A stretch of DNA of 44,277 bases. Source: GCA-001735895 sp964651385. Lineage in GTDB: Bacteria > Pseudomonadota > Gammaproteobacteria > GCA-001735895. A program made the translations under genes and the position numbers. Below the pieces are notes generated by a model. The model worked only from the letters and a program-made list of their open reading frames with translations, was not told where the DNA came from and searched no databases. Shown here piece by piece: positions 24,945 through 35,081 of the stretch. Positions within the stretch are counted from its first letter, which is position 1. Each line of letters opens with the position of its first letter. The stretch lies in the NCBI GenBank assembly GCA_964651385.1, contig CAZYYM010000018.1, positions 1 to 44,277 of the forward strand, given 5' to 3'.

Positions 24945-26311
24945 TAAGCATGTCCTTGACGGCGTTGGCTGAGGTTTTAAATGTAGCTGAGCCGAAAGCA
25001 AAAGATAGATTTTCTGGCGTTACCATCGACAGTCGTAAAAATTGTGAGGGGCAATTGTTTATTGCTATTCGGGGCGACCATTTTGATGGTCACGATTATG
25101 TCGATGCCGCCTATCAGTCGGGTGCTGTCGCTGCATTGGTCGAGAATCATGTCGATTGCGATATACCACAAATCGAAGTCGCTGATTGCAAACAGGCAAT
25201 GTGCCGTCTAGCCCGGGAATGGCGAAATCGCTGTCAGGCAAAAGTCATCGCCTTAAGCGGCAGTAATGGAAAAACCACGGTCAAGGAAATGCTGTTCCAT
25301 ATTTTGCAGAAACAGTCCCCAACGCACGCCACGCAGGGGAATTTCAACAACGATATCGGAGTACCTTTAACGCTGTTTGGACTGGCGTTCGACGATGACT
25401 ACGCCATAGTCGAAATGGGGGCAAACCATCGGGGTGAAATTGCAATGCTGGCGCAAATCGCAGAACCTGACATTGTTTACGTCAATAATGTTGCCGCAGC
25501 CCATCTAGCCGGATTTGGCACCGTGCAGGGTGTCATTGAAGCTAAAGGTGAGCTTTATGAGTACTGCCAGTTAAGGCATTGCGCGGTGTTTAATAACGAC
25601 GAAGCCGCCAGTCAACAATGGCGGGAAAATTGCGCCGCCGAACAACAGTTCAGTTGTGCGCTGAGTGCAGATGCCGATCTCACAGCGGCCTGGCAAGCTA
25701 ACGATGAAGGATTGACATTAACAGTCCATTACCAGGGGCAGACTCAACCGGTTTCACTGCGTGTTCTCGGGGAACACAATGCGCGAAATGCGCTGGCTGC
25801 CATTACAATTGCGGTAGCAGCTGGCGTCAGTTTTAATCGGGCTGTTAAAAATCTGATCGGTTTCTCGGGTGTTAAAGGTCGCCTGCAAATGCTCGTAGGG
25901 CCGCAAAAAAGCCGGCTAATCAATGATAGCTATAACGCTAATCCGAATTCACTCGAAGCCGGCATAAAAGTTCTCTGTGAGTTGCAGGGAGAAGCCTGGC
26001 TGGCATTGGGTGATATGGGCGAGCTCGGTGACGATGCACAGGAGATGCACTGCCGGGCAGCCATGTTTGCGCGTGAGCAGGGTGTCCGGAAAATGTTTGG
26101 CATCGGCCCATACAGTTGCATCGCCAGCCGTGAGTTCGCCGGGGACGGCTTTTGCTTCGAACAATTTGATGACATGGCGAAGGTTATTCTGGCGCAGATA
26201 CACCACGGGGTGAATCTGTTAATTAAAGGTTCTCGCAGTGCGGGCATGGAAAAACTGGTTGAAAAATTAATCAGTCGTAACCTTCCCGGGGAGAGCCGTC
26301 ATGCTATATAG
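24941..26311 (+). CDS. murF: UDP-MurNAc-tripeptide D-alanyl-D-alanine ligase MurF
   Basis: A 456-residue Mur ligase that adds D-Ala-D-Ala to complete the cytoplasmic pentapeptide precursor. ATP loop GSNGKTT at 107-113, and the family segments NFNNDIGVPLTLF and NDSYNANPNS. A GTG start at 24941 (giving MISMSL, like E. coli MISVTL) overlaps the murE stop as GTGA; an ATG three codons later is an alternative. The 3' end overlaps mraY by 11 nt. Confidence 0.97.
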   Translation: MISMSLTALAEVLNVAEPKAKDRFSGVTIDSRKNCEGQLFIAIRGDHFDGHDYVDAAYQSGAVAALVENHVDCDIPQIEVADCKQAMCRLAREWRNRCQAKVIALSGSNGKTTVKEMLFHILQKQSPTHATQGNFNNDIGVPLTLFGLAFDDDYAIVEMGANHRGEIAMLAQIAEPDIVYVNNVAAAHLAGFGTVQGVIEAKGELYEYCQLRHCAVFNNDEAASQQWRENCAAEQQFSCALSADADLTAAWQANDEGLTLTVHYQGQTQPVSLRVLGEHNARNALAAITIAVAAGVSFNRAVKNLIGFSGVKGRLQMLVGPQKSRLINDSYNANPNSLEAGIKVLCELQGEAWLALGDMGELGDDAQEMHCRAAMFAREQGVRKMFGIGPYSCIASREFAGDGFCFEQFDDMAKVILAQIHHGVNLLIKGSRSAGMEKLVEKLISRNLPGESRHAI

Positions 26312-27383
26312 CCTGGCTGAATATTTAACCCAGTTCCACAGCGGCTTCAATGTATTCCAGTATTTGACTATGCGATCAATATTGGGCGTATTAACCGCAT
26401 TGTTGATAGCGCTAATCGTGGGGCCACGCATGATTCGCTATCTCAGCAACTACAGCATCGGTCAGCGTGTTCGTGACGATGGTCCCAAAAGCCATTTTTC
26501 TAAAGCGGGTACACCGACTATGGGTGGAGCGCTCATTCTAGTGGCAATCGTCGTCAGTACCCTATTGTGGAGCGATTTGTCGTCTCGATTTGTCTGGGTG
26601 GTATTGTTTGTAACTGTCGGTTTCGGTGCCATTGGTTGGGTTGATGATTACAGGAAAATTGTATTCGGAAATTCAAAGGGACTTTCCGCAAAATCAAAAT
26701 ATCTCTGGCAATCGGCGATAGGATTAACCACCGCGCTGGCGTTGTTTTATACCGCAAAATTCCCAATAGAGACCCAGCTTATTATTCCATTTATAAAAAA
26801 TATCATCATCGATCTTGGTTGGCTTTACATTGTGCTGACTTACTTTGTGATTGTCGGTAGCAGTAACGCGGTCAATTTGACCGATGGCCTGGATGGCCTG
26901 GCGATTCTGCCTACGGTTTTGGTTGGGGGCGCACTGGGCGTATTTGCCTATCTGACTGGTAATTTCAATTTTTCAAGCTACCTAGGTATTCCCTATGTTC
27001 CGGGCGTTGGTGAAATGGTCGTATTCTGCGGCGCTATCGTCGGTTCCGGGCTAGGTTTTCTCTGGTTCAATACATACCCCGCACAAGTGTTTATGGGTGA
27101 CGTAGGGGCTCTGGCATTGGGAGCAGCACTAGGCGCCATAGCTGTGATTGTCAGACAAGAATTGGTTCTGTTCATCATGGGCGGTATTTTTGTGGTGGAG
27201 ACCTTTTCGGTGGTGTTACAGGTCGCATCTTTCAAACTAACCGGTCGCCGAATTTTTAAAATGGCGCCTTTGCATCACCACTACGAACTCAAAGGCTGGC
27301 CAGAGCCACGCATCATTGTGCGTTTCTGGATAATTACCGTGGTGCTGGTTTTGATCGGCCTGGCGAGCCTGAAAATTCGGTAA
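26301..27383 (+). CDS. mraY: Phospho-MurNAc-pentapeptide transferase MraY
   Basis: A 360-residue integral membrane enzyme with about ten helices that makes lipid I by moving phospho-MurNAc-pentapeptide to undecaprenyl phosphate. Conserved cytoplasmic motifs are GTPTMGG (about 70-76), WVDDYRK (about 112-118), NLTDGLDGLA (about 193-202) and the HHHYELKGW loop (about 325-333). A strong GGGGAGAG ribosome site lies inside the murF 3' end. Confidence 0.97.
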   Translation: MLYSLAEYLTQFHSGFNVFQYLTMRSILGVLTALLIALIVGPRMIRYLSNYSIGQRVRDDGPKSHFSKAGTPTMGGALILVAIVVSTLLWSDLSSRFVWVVLFVTVGFGAIGWVDDYRKIVFGNSKGLSAKSKYLWQSAIGLTTALALFYTAKFPIETQLIIPFIKNIIIDLGWLYIVLTYFVIVGSSNAVNLTDGLDGLAILPTVLVGGALGVFAYLTGNFNFSSYLGIPYVPGVGEMVVFCGAIVGSGLGFLWFNTYPAQVFMGDVGALALGAALGAIAVIVRQELVLFIMGGIFVVETFSVVLQVASFKLTGRRIFKMAPLHHHYELKGWPEPRIIVRFWIITVVLVLIGLASLKIR

Positions 27384-28723
27384 TGTTGATGAGGAAAGCG
27401 CCATTGCAACAGCACGAGGATATCAACTATCTGGTAATAGGCCTTGGATTGACCGGTTACTCGGTAGCCGGTTATTTGCTGTCGCACGGATATAACTGCA
27501 GAGTGCAGGATAGTCGGGAAATTCCGCCTTACTACCGGCAACTGTCAAGCCGGTTTGTCGATGTGCGGGTCAGCTGCAAGCCGCTCGATGACGAATTAAT
27601 CTCCTGGGCGGACACGCTGGTGGTCAGTCCGGGATTGTCCGTACATTCAGCACAGATGCAACAGGCTGCCGAACTCGGTAAATCAATTATTGGTGATATT
27701 GAATTATTCGCACAGGTTGTCGACAAACCGGTTATCGCAATTACCGGGTCTAATGGCAAAAGCACAGTGACGAGTCTGTTAGGTGAAATGTTTCGGGCGG
27801 ATGGTAAGTCTGTCGGCGTTGGCGGAAATATAGGTATACCTGCGCTTGATCTGTTGACTGATGATGTTGATTTTTATGTGCTTGAGTTATCGAGTTATCA
27901 ACTCGAAACCACGACGTCTCTAAAACCTCTTGCTGCAACGGTGCTTAATCTGTCGGAGGACCACCTCGACCGTTATGACAGTTATACCGATTACGTCCAG
28001 ACAAAATTGCAAATTTATGAAGGTGCCCAATTCTGCGTTAGTAATCTGGACGATGAGACAACTCGCCATAATGCTGCCGATATTTTGTTCAGCCTGACTG
28101 ATTATGATGCCGATTTCGGTTTAGTCAAAGACAATGGCTTCTGGCTTTCATATCGCGGTTTGGGCTGGGTTAACGTTGTTGAATTAAAAGTTAGCGGCCG
28201 GCATAACTGGGCTAATTGCCTGGCCGCCATGGCGCTCGCAGGCAGGGCCGGTATCTCAAAAGAAGCCGTTGTCGAGGCTCTTAAAAATTTTAAGGGTATC
28301 CCGCATCGAAGCCAGTGGATAGCTGAAATCGATGGTGTCGAGTGGATTAATGATTCCAAGGCGACTAATGTCGGTGCGGCCAAAGCTTCGATCGAAGGCA
28401 GGAATCGACCGATTATCCTGATTGCAGGTGGTCAATCGAAGGGCGCAGATATGTCGGTGTTAAATCCGGTATTGCAGGCACAGGTAAAATGCGTACTGCT
28501 AATGGGTGAAGATGCCGATCGTATAGAACAGGCCTGGCAGGGAGCCACCGAGATTCATCGTGTTGAAAATATGAAGCAGGCAGTACAACAGGCCCAACTG
28601 ATAGCCAAATCCGGTGATTGTGTTTTGCTGGCGCCAGCCTGCGCCAGTTTCGATAGCTACCCGAAGTTCGAAGCCAGAGGTGATGACTTCGCAGATAGAG
28701 TTCGGGGATTGAGTCATGGCTAA
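27383..28723 (+). CDS. murD: UDP-MurNAc-L-alanine D-glutamate ligase MurD
   Basis: A 446-residue Mur ligase that adds D-glutamate to UDP-MurNAc-L-Ala. The N-terminal nucleotide-like fold carries LVIGLGLTGYSVAGYL; the ATP loop GSNGKST is at 122-128; WINDSKATNVGAA lies in the C-terminal half. Two close ATGs (27383 and 27389) leave the start uncertain by two residues. TAATG junction with mraY and an 8-nt overlap with ftsW. Confidence 0.96.
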   Translation: MLMRKAPLQQHEDINYLVIGLGLTGYSVAGYLLSHGYNCRVQDSREIPPYYRQLSSRFVDVRVSCKPLDDELISWADTLVVSPGLSVHSAQMQQAAELGKSIIGDIELFAQVVDKPVIAITGSNGKSTVTSLLGEMFRADGKSVGVGGNIGIPALDLLTDDVDFYVLELSSYQLETTTSLKPLAATVLNLSEDHLDRYDSYTDYVQTKLQIYEGAQFCVSNLDDETTRHNAADILFSLTDYDADFGLVKDNGFWLSYRGLGWVNVVELKVSGRHNWANCLAAMALAGRAGISKEAVVEALKNFKGIPHRSQWIAEIDGVEWINDSKATNVGAAKASIEGRNRPIILIAGGQSKGADMSVLNPVLQAQVKCVLLMGEDADRIEQAWQGATEIHRVENMKQAVQQAQLIAKSGDCVLLAPACASFDSYPKFEARGDDFADRVRGLSHG

Positions 28724-29933
28724 CGAACAGGCGTTTAGAGTCGGAGGTGTCGGTGAACGTCATGTTGCCGAGTTGGCGATCGAGGTCGATCGTACAATTT
28801 TACTACTCTATCTCACGCTGATTTTTATCGGCATCGTTATGGTTGCTTCGGCGTCGATTGATGTAGCCGATCAGCAGACCAACGATCCATTCTTTTACGC
28901 CAAGCGCCAGCTTTTACGCGCTATTTTAGGATTTATGCTGGTCTGGCTGGCTTATCGGATCCCACTCGAATGCTGGAAAAAAAACGGCATGTTATTGATG
29001 CTGGGTTCGATTGTCTTGCTCGGCGTGGTATTGATTCCAGGTGTCGGCCACACGGTTAATGGTAGTACACGTTGGTTGAATTTCGGTATTTTTACTTTCC
29101 AGGTTTCGGAAGTTGCCAAGTTGTTTTTGATTATCTATCTCGGGGGTTATCTGATTCGTCGTTCCGATGAAGTGAAGACCAATACTATGGCTTTTATCAA
29201 GCCGATGGTCATACTCGGCTTCGCCAGCAGTTTGCTGATTCTGGAACCGGATTTCGGTGCTGCGGCCATTCTACTACTGACCGGTCTCGGGCTGATATTC
29301 CTTGGTGGTGTGCGCTTTGGTCAGTTTACATTATTCGTTTCCGGAACTCTCGCTATCATGGTTTTATTGGCGGTTTCCTCGCCCTATCGTTTATCTCGCA
29401 TTACCTCGTTTATCGACCCGTGGGCTGACCCGTTTAACAGTGGATTTCAGTTAACCCAGTCACTGATCGCAATTGGTAATGGGGGCTTGTTTGGTGTAGG
29501 CCTTGGCGGCAGTATCCAGAAATTATTCTATTTGCCGGAAGCGCATACCGATTTTCTGTTTGCCATCTATGCCGAAGAATTCGGCCTGGCAGGAACGGTC
29601 ATTCTGATTGGGCTTTATGCCCTGTTTGCGATTCGGTGTTTTTCCATTGGGAAAATGGCGTTGGTTAGCCAGCAAGCGTTCGGCGCTTATCTGGCCTATG
29701 GGGTAGGATTATTAATAACCTTACAGGCTGTGATTAATATAGGTGTCAACATGGGGGCGTTGCCGACCAAGGGATTGACACTGCCGCTCATCAGTTACGG
29801 TGGTAATAGTATCCTGAGTATGTCTTTTGCGGTCGGCCTGGTGTTACGTGTTTACCGTGAATACCAGATGGGTAATGACGAGAAGGTATTTGGCGGTAAA
29901 CGGCGCAACAAGGCGCGTAAGGTGAAGGCATGA
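28716..29933 (+). CDS. ftsW: Septal peptidoglycan glycosyltransferase FtsW
   Basis: A 405-residue SEDS-family polytopic protein with about ten membrane helices, polymerising lipid II at the septum with FtsI. Family segments are NGSTRWLNFGIFTFQVSE (about 110-127), EPDFGAAAILLLTG (about 178-191), LPEAHTDFLFAIYAEEFGL (about 272-290) and the C-terminal LPLISYGGNSI. The cytoplasmic tail is short and basic (KRRNKARKVKA). Confidence 0.96.
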   Translation: MANEQAFRVGGVGERHVAELAIEVDRTILLLYLTLIFIGIVMVASASIDVADQQTNDPFFYAKRQLLRAILGFMLVWLAYRIPLECWKKNGMLLMLGSIVLLGVVLIPGVGHTVNGSTRWLNFGIFTFQVSEVAKLFLIIYLGGYLIRRSDEVKTNTMAFIKPMVILGFASSLLILEPDFGAAAILLLTGLGLIFLGGVRFGQFTLFVSGTLAIMVLLAVSSPYRLSRITSFIDPWADPFNSGFQLTQSLIAIGNGGLFGVGLGGSIQKLFYLPEAHTDFLFAIYAEEFGLAGTVILIGLYALFAIRCFSIGKMALVSQQAFGAYLAYGVGLLITLQAVINIGVNMGALPTKGLTLPLISYGGNSILSMSFAVGLVLRVYREYQMGNDEKVFGGKRRNKARKVKA

Positions 29934-31024
29934 CCACGGCTAACCAGAAACCGATTGTGGTAATGGCAGGCGGTACTGGCGGCCATGTATTTCCGGCTCT
30001 TGCAGTGGCGGGATACCTGCGACGGAACGGCGAGACGATTGTCTGGTTTGGCACGCGTGCCGGTATTGAATCACGAGTAGTGCCTGCTGCAAATATAACG
30101 ATTGAATGGTTGAGCGTTCAGGGTTTACGCGGTAAGGGCGCGATGGCAATTCTGTTTGCGCCGTTTAAATTAATGCGTGCCTGTTGGCAGGTTTATCGCG
30201 CGCTGTTGCGTATCCGTCCGAAGGCTGTGTTGGGCATGGGAGGATTTGTTTCCGGCCCCGGTGGGTTGATGGCCTGGGTTTTACGTATTCCGCTGATATT
30301 ACATGAGCAGAACTCGGTTATAGGACTGACTAATAAATTACTCAGCCGATTTGCGAGCAGAAATTATTTTGCGTTTCCGCAAGCAGCTAAAAATACGCCG
30401 CGAAGTAGGTGTATTGGTAATCCGGTGCGGGAATCGTTGATCGGACTCGAAGCACCCGCTGTCAGAATGGCAAGTCGAAATCAGGGTAACCTGAATATTC
30501 TGATTATTGGTGGCAGTCTGGGTGCGGCCAGTTTAAACAAAATTTTACCCGAGACATTGGCGAAGATCGATTTGTCCTCGCGCCCCCATATCAAACATCA
30601 ATGTGGTCGAAAACGTGTAAAAGATTGCGAGCAAAATTACCGTGAAGCCGGTGTGGATGCCGAAGTGCTGGATTTTATCGATGATATGCGGTCGGTGTAT
30701 GCCTGGGCTGATCTGGTAGTTTGTCGGTCAGGTGCACTGACTATTGCAGAGTTAACGGTGGTTGGTATCGGCTCGATTTTGATTCCTTATCCTTATGCTG
30801 TTGATAACCATCAGTATCACAACGCTCGTTTCCTTGAAGAAAAATGTGCAGCAAGTATTCTCAGTGAAGATGAATTGAATGCAACCCGGCTTGCTGAAGT
30901 AATTCTAGGCTACCATCGGGATCGTAACGCTTTGATTACCATGGCTAACAATGCTCGTGCATTGGCCAGAGTCGATGCAGCCGAACAGTTGGCGAAAGGA
31001 ATACTGGCCAGGGCGAAATCATGA
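29930..31024 (+). CDS. murG: UDP-GlcNAc:lipid I N-acetylglucosaminyltransferase MurG
   Basis: A 364-residue GT28 glycosyltransferase that converts lipid I to lipid II on the inner leaflet. The N-terminal GGTGGHVFPALAVA (about 14-27) and the central IGGSLGAASLN are the two glycine-rich loops; HEQNSVIGLTNKLL and CRSGALTIAEL are the substrate-site segments. 4-nt overlaps with ftsW and murC. Confidence 0.97.
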   Translation: MTTANQKPIVVMAGGTGGHVFPALAVAGYLRRNGETIVWFGTRAGIESRVVPAANITIEWLSVQGLRGKGAMAILFAPFKLMRACWQVYRALLRIRPKAVLGMGGFVSGPGGLMAWVLRIPLILHEQNSVIGLTNKLLSRFASRNYFAFPQAAKNTPRSRCIGNPVRESLIGLEAPAVRMASRNQGNLNILIIGGSLGAASLNKILPETLAKIDLSSRPHIKHQCGRKRVKDCEQNYREAGVDAEVLDFIDDMRSVYAWADLVVCRSGALTIAELTVVGIGSILIPYPYAVDNHQYHNARFLEEKCAASILSEDELNATRLAEVILGYHRDRNALITMANNARALARVDAAEQLAKGILARAKS

Positions 31025-32442
31025 CGGTTAGCTCCAAACATTTCATGCGCCGCATCCGTAAAATCCATTTCATTGGTATCGGCGGTGTCGGTATGAGTGG
31101 TATTGCCGAAGTGTTTCATAACCTTGGCTATATTATCAGCGGCTCGGATTTATCCGATAGCGCTATGGTTCGGCATCTGCGGGGTCTCGGTATAACTATT
31201 CATCTCGGCCATCATGAGGACCATGTTGAATACGTACATGTAGTTGTCGTATCAACCGCCATAGACGAAGATAATCCTGAAATTGACGCGGCCAGAGCAC
31301 AGCGCATACCCGTTGTACGACGTGCCGAAATGCTAGCCGAATTGATGCGTTTTCGGCGCGGTATCGCCGTTGCTGGTACCCACGGTAAAACAACTACAAC
31401 CAGCCTGGTGGCAAGTGTTTTAGGTCGGGGCGATATAGACCCGACTTATGTGATCGGCGGTAAATTGAATAGTGATGCCAGTCATGCGCGCCTGGGACTC
31501 AGTGATTACCTGGTCGCAGAAGCCGATGAAAGTGATGCTTCGTTTCTGTACCTGCAGCCGATGATGTCGATCATAACTAATATTGACCAGGACCACCTAT
31601 CGACTTATGAGGGCGATTTCGAAAGGCTCAAGCAGACCTTTGTTGATTTTCTGCATCATTTACCTTTTTACGGTCTGGCGGTGTTATGTATCGATGATCC
31701 GGTGACTCGTGAAATTATGGACCAGGTTGCCCGGCCGATTTTAACCTATGGTGAATCCGAAGATGCGGATGTGCGTATCAGTACAATCAAGGCGAAAGGT
31801 CCGAAAACGATATTTTCGGTGATGCTGCCCCATGACGATTTACCTCTCGAAATCGAGTTGAATCTGACAGGAAAACACAATGTTCTGAATGCCACGGCGG
31901 CCATCAGCATCGCCTGGGAACTCGAAGTCGGACGCGAAGCTATACAGACCGCTTTGACTGAATTTGCAGGTATTGGGCGTCGCTTCCAGATTACCGAAAA
32001 TGTGCCGGTTGCCAGCGGCCATGTTATGCATATCGATGATTACGGACACCATCCAAACGAAATCAAAGCAACCGTTCAGGGAATACGCGACGCATGGCCC
32101 GAGCGTCGACTGGCCGTGGTGTTTCAACCGCATCGCTTTACCCGTACCCGTGATCTATTCGAGGATTTTTCGCAGGTTTTGTCGGATGTCGATCAACTTG
32201 TTCTGCTAGACGTTTATCCCGCAGGTGAAAAATATATTAAGGATGCTGACGGTCGCGCATTGTCACGGTCGATTCGCGGCAGAGGGAAAATCGATCCGGT
32301 GTTTGTAGAAGATATTGAATCACTCGCAGAAGTGGTCGAAACCGTGTTGCAGGATGGTGATATTTTCCTTACCTTGGGCGCGGGTAGTATCGGTGCCTGG
32401 TCGAATGAATTTCTCAACAGTCATTCAGGGCAGACGGTATGA
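31021..32442 (+). CDS. murC: UDP-MurNAc L-alanine ligase MurC
   Basis: A 473-residue Mur ligase that adds the first amino acid to UDP-MurNAc. The N-terminal fold shows FIGIGGVGMSGIAEV (about 17-31), the ATP loop GTHGKTT is at 119-125, and DDYGHHPNEIKAT and FQPHRFTRTRDL mark the C-terminal domain. 4-nt overlaps (ATGA) with murG and murB. Confidence 0.97.
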   Translation: MTVSSKHFMRRIRKIHFIGIGGVGMSGIAEVFHNLGYIISGSDLSDSAMVRHLRGLGITIHLGHHEDHVEYVHVVVVSTAIDEDNPEIDAARAQRIPVVRRAEMLAELMRFRRGIAVAGTHGKTTTTSLVASVLGRGDIDPTYVIGGKLNSDASHARLGLSDYLVAEADESDASFLYLQPMMSIITNIDQDHLSTYEGDFERLKQTFVDFLHHLPFYGLAVLCIDDPVTREIMDQVARPILTYGESEDADVRISTIKAKGPKTIFSVMLPHDDLPLEIELNLTGKHNVLNATAAISIAWELEVGREAIQTALTEFAGIGRRFQITENVPVASGHVMHIDDYGHHPNEIKATVQGIRDAWPERRLAVVFQPHRFTRTRDLFEDFSQVLSDVDQLVLLDVYPAGEKYIKDADGRALSRSIRGRGKIDPVFVEDIESLAEVVETVLQDGDIFLTLGAGSIGAWSNEFLNSHSGQTV

Positions 32443-33332
32443 ATGCTGCGACGATAACTCAGCTACGGGGCGAACTCCGACACAATGAGCCGATGTCAAA
32501 GCATACCAGTTGGCGCGTCGGCGGCCCTGCCGACGAATATTATATACCGGCCGATCTGGCCGATTTACAGGAATATCTGCGTGCACTCAGTACTGATACA
32601 CCACTGACCTGGATAGGTCTTGGCAGTAATATGCTGGTCCGCGACGGTGGAATTCGCGGTGTCGTTATTGCACCACTCGGTGGTTTGAAAGGGTTGAAAA
32701 CAGATGCTCGGGGTCGCGTTTATGCTGAATGCGGGTTGAGTAACTCCAGATTCGCACGTTACTGTCAAAAAAGTGATTTAAGCGGTGCCGATTATCTGGC
32801 TGGTATCCCGGGCACAATCGGTGGGGCGTTGACTATGAACGCCGGCGCCTTTGGTAGTGAGACATGGAATCTAGTCGATGAAGTCACCATGGTTAACCGC
32901 AAGGGTAAATTGATAGACAGGACACCCGGAGAATTTGAGATTGCTTATCGTCATGTGCTGTTGCCTGCCGACGAGTGGTTTGTTGCAGCTCGTTTTCGCT
33001 TGAAAGAAAAAGACGCAGAACAAAATGGCGATATTAAACATTTACTGAAAAAGCGAAATGACAGTCAGCCGATTGGATTGCCTTCCTGTGGTTCGGTGTT
33101 TAAGAATCCACCGGGCCAGTATTCGGCCAAGCTAATTGAAAGGGCCGGGCTTAAAGGTTACTGCCTTGGAACCGCCTGTATTTCCGAGAAACACGCCAAT
33201 TTTATTATCAGCAATGCAGATACCGCAGCCCGTGATATTGAAGCTTTGATCTACCATATACAGGGAACCGTAAAACAGAAATTTGATATCTCGCTGGAAA
33301 CCGAAGTCAGGATCGTCGGAGATTGCGCATGA
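32439..33332 (+). CDS. murB: UDP-N-acetylenolpyruvoylglucosamine reductase MurB
   Basis: A 297-residue flavoenzyme that reduces UDP-GlcNAc-enolpyruvate to UDP-MurNAc with NADPH and FAD. HTSWRVGGPAD (about 21-31), IGLGSNMLVRDGGIRG, GIPGTIGGALTMNAGAFG and LPSCGSVFKNPPG are the family motifs, the last carrying the catalytic serine. It is shorter than E. coli MurB (342 aa) and fits the type II class found inside many dcw clusters. Confidence 0.96.
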   Translation: MNAATITQLRGELRHNEPMSKHTSWRVGGPADEYYIPADLADLQEYLRALSTDTPLTWIGLGSNMLVRDGGIRGVVIAPLGGLKGLKTDARGRVYAECGLSNSRFARYCQKSDLSGADYLAGIPGTIGGALTMNAGAFGSETWNLVDEVTMVNRKGKLIDRTPGEFEIAYRHVLLPADEWFVAARFRLKEKDAEQNGDIKHLLKKRNDSQPIGLPSCGSVFKNPPGQYSAKLIERAGLKGYCLGTACISEKHANFIISNADTAARDIEALIYHIQGTVKQKFDISLETEVRIVGDCA

Positions 33333-34288
33333 ATCTGAAAAAGCTGATGCCGAACCGAGAGTCTGCAAAGCTTTGTGGCAAGGTCGCTGTGCTATTGGGT
33401 GGCACATCTGCCGAACGGGAAGTATCGCTAAAGAGTGGTAATGCAGTTTATACGGGCCTTATCGAAGCCGGTGTTGATGCTTTCAAACTCGATGTTGGCG
33501 GTAACATTCTGCAACAATTATCAATTTTAAAAGCGGATCGTGTATTCAATATTTTGCATGGTCGTGGTGGCGAGGATGGTTCTATACAGGCTGTGCTGGA
33601 AATGATCGGTATGCCTTATACCGGTAGTGATGTCTGCGCATCGGCTTTGGCGATGGACAAGCTTGCTACAAAGAGAATTCTTATCGGATGTGACATACCG
33701 ACCCCCGACTACTTTGAACTGTCTAACGAATTCGATTGCCAGCAGTTACTCTGCGAATTCGGTCTACCGGTTTTTATCAAACCCGTCCTCGAAGGCTCAA
33801 GTATTGGCATGACGCCGGTACACAGGGCCGAAGATTTGATACCAGCCTGGCAAAAGGCGAGTGGGTACGGTGATGTATTTGCGGAACGGTTCGTCACTGG
33901 AGCGGAATATACCGCCGGTTTTATCGGTGATCGGGTATTACCTTTGATTAAGCTGGAAACACCTCGAGAATTTTACGACTACCAAGCCAAGTATCTTGTC
34001 GATGATACCATCTATACCTGCCCGAGCGGATTGCCCAACCACATGGTTGATCAAATAAACGACCTGGTAATGCGAACTGTCCATGTTACCGGCGTGCGTC
34101 ACTGGGGTCGGATTGACCTGATGCTGGACGAGTTGAATCAGCCCTGGATTATCGAAGTGAATACCGTCCCCGGCATGACCGATCACAGCCTCGTGCCAAT
34201 GGCGGCACGGGTAGCGGGTCTGGAAATGCCCGACCTGGTACTGAAGATTCTGGAGTTAACGTTGAATAGGGGTGGAAGTCATGTTTAG
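33329..34288 (+). CDS. ddlB: D-alanine-D-alanine ligase DdlB
   Basis: A 319-residue ATP-grasp ligase making the D-Ala-D-Ala substrate of MurF. VAVLLGGTSAEREVSLKSG (about 19-37), the HGRGGEDGSIQ segment, FIKPVLEGSSIGM and the C-terminal IEVNTVPGMTDHSLVP are diagnostic. The ATG at 33329, which overlaps the murB stop as ATGA, is preferred over an in-frame TTG two codons upstream. The 3' end overlaps ftsQ by 8 nt. Confidence 0.96.
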   Translation: MNLKKLMPNRESAKLCGKVAVLLGGTSAEREVSLKSGNAVYTGLIEAGVDAFKLDVGGNILQQLSILKADRVFNILHGRGGEDGSIQAVLEMIGMPYTGSDVCASALAMDKLATKRILIGCDIPTPDYFELSNEFDCQQLLCEFGLPVFIKPVLEGSSIGMTPVHRAEDLIPAWQKASGYGDVFAERFVTGAEYTAGFIGDRVLPLIKLETPREFYDYQAKYLVDDTIYTCPSGLPNHMVDQINDLVMRTVHVTGVRHWGRIDLMLDELNQPWIIEVNTVPGMTDHSLVPMAARVAGLEMPDLVLKILELTLNRGGSHV

Positions 34289-35081
34289 TTTCCGCAAGCA
34301 GAATGCACAGGCGGAAAAACGTACCCTTACTAACGCCGCTATCGTAGAGCTTGAATGGAAGGCCTCGTACAACTGGTTATTGCTATTGCTGGCAATTCTT
34401 GGTAGCTCGGTATACCTGAAACAACAAATCACGTTACTACCCATCGAGAAGATAAAGCTAACCGGTAGTTTCGAGCACATAGAGCAAAATAAAGTTGAAT
34501 CCGTTTTGCAACCAATTGTCGGTAAAGGTTTCTTTTCACTCGATATCTATGGCTTGCAAAAGAAGCTCAGTGAAAAAACCTGGACAGAATCGGTGTCTAT
34601 CCGACGCGTTTGGCCCGATAGTCTCGATATTACGATTGTTGAGCGCAAACCAGTCGCGCGGTGGGATGAAAAGCGCTTGATCAGTAACAAGGCGGTGGTT
34701 TTCGCGGCGGATACCGGTAGCTTTCAGCAGCTTCCATTGATTCATACCGATAATAATAATGCCGCGGCATTGTTGTCTCAGTTCTACAGGCTGAGCAGCC
34801 AATTCAATGGTCTCGACGAGGCAATAGTATCGCTGCGCCAGGATAGTCGTGGTGCACTCGATATCGGGTTGTCAGCTGGGTTAACCATCAAGGTGGGTCG
34901 CGACCAAATCGAACATAAAATTTCCCGCCTGATTACGATTTACAAACAGCAAATTCAACCTCGGCGTGCCGATATTCGGCAACTCGATTTACGCTATAGC
35001 AACGGTTTTGCCGTCGCATGGAAAAAAGAAATTTTAGAGGCAAGGGATGAAGCCTCTATATGGGGTAATAGCAATGTCTAA
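34281..35081 (+). CDS. ftsQ: Cell division protein FtsQ
   Basis: A 266-residue bitopic protein. The cytoplasmic tail (about 1-30) is followed by one membrane helix (about 31-50), a POTRA domain (KIKLTGSFEHIEQNKVESVL, about 58-77, to ITIVERKPVARW) and the FtsQ beta domain. It links FtsL/FtsB and FtsI at the septum. The ATG at 34281 is chosen over an in-frame GTG at 34272 because GGGGTGGA precedes it at good distance. Overlaps ftsA by 8 nt. Confidence 0.94.
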   Translation: MFSFRKQNAQAEKRTLTNAAIVELEWKASYNWLLLLLAILGSSVYLKQQITLLPIEKIKLTGSFEHIEQNKVESVLQPIVGKGFFSLDIYGLQKKLSEKTWTESVSIRRVWPDSLDITIVERKPVARWDEKRLISNKAVVFAADTGSFQQLPLIHTDNNNAAALLSQFYRLSSQFNGLDEAIVSLRQDSRGALDIGLSAGLTIKVGRDQIEHKISRLITIYKQQIQPRRADIRQLDLRYSNGFAVAWKKEILEARDEASIWGNSNV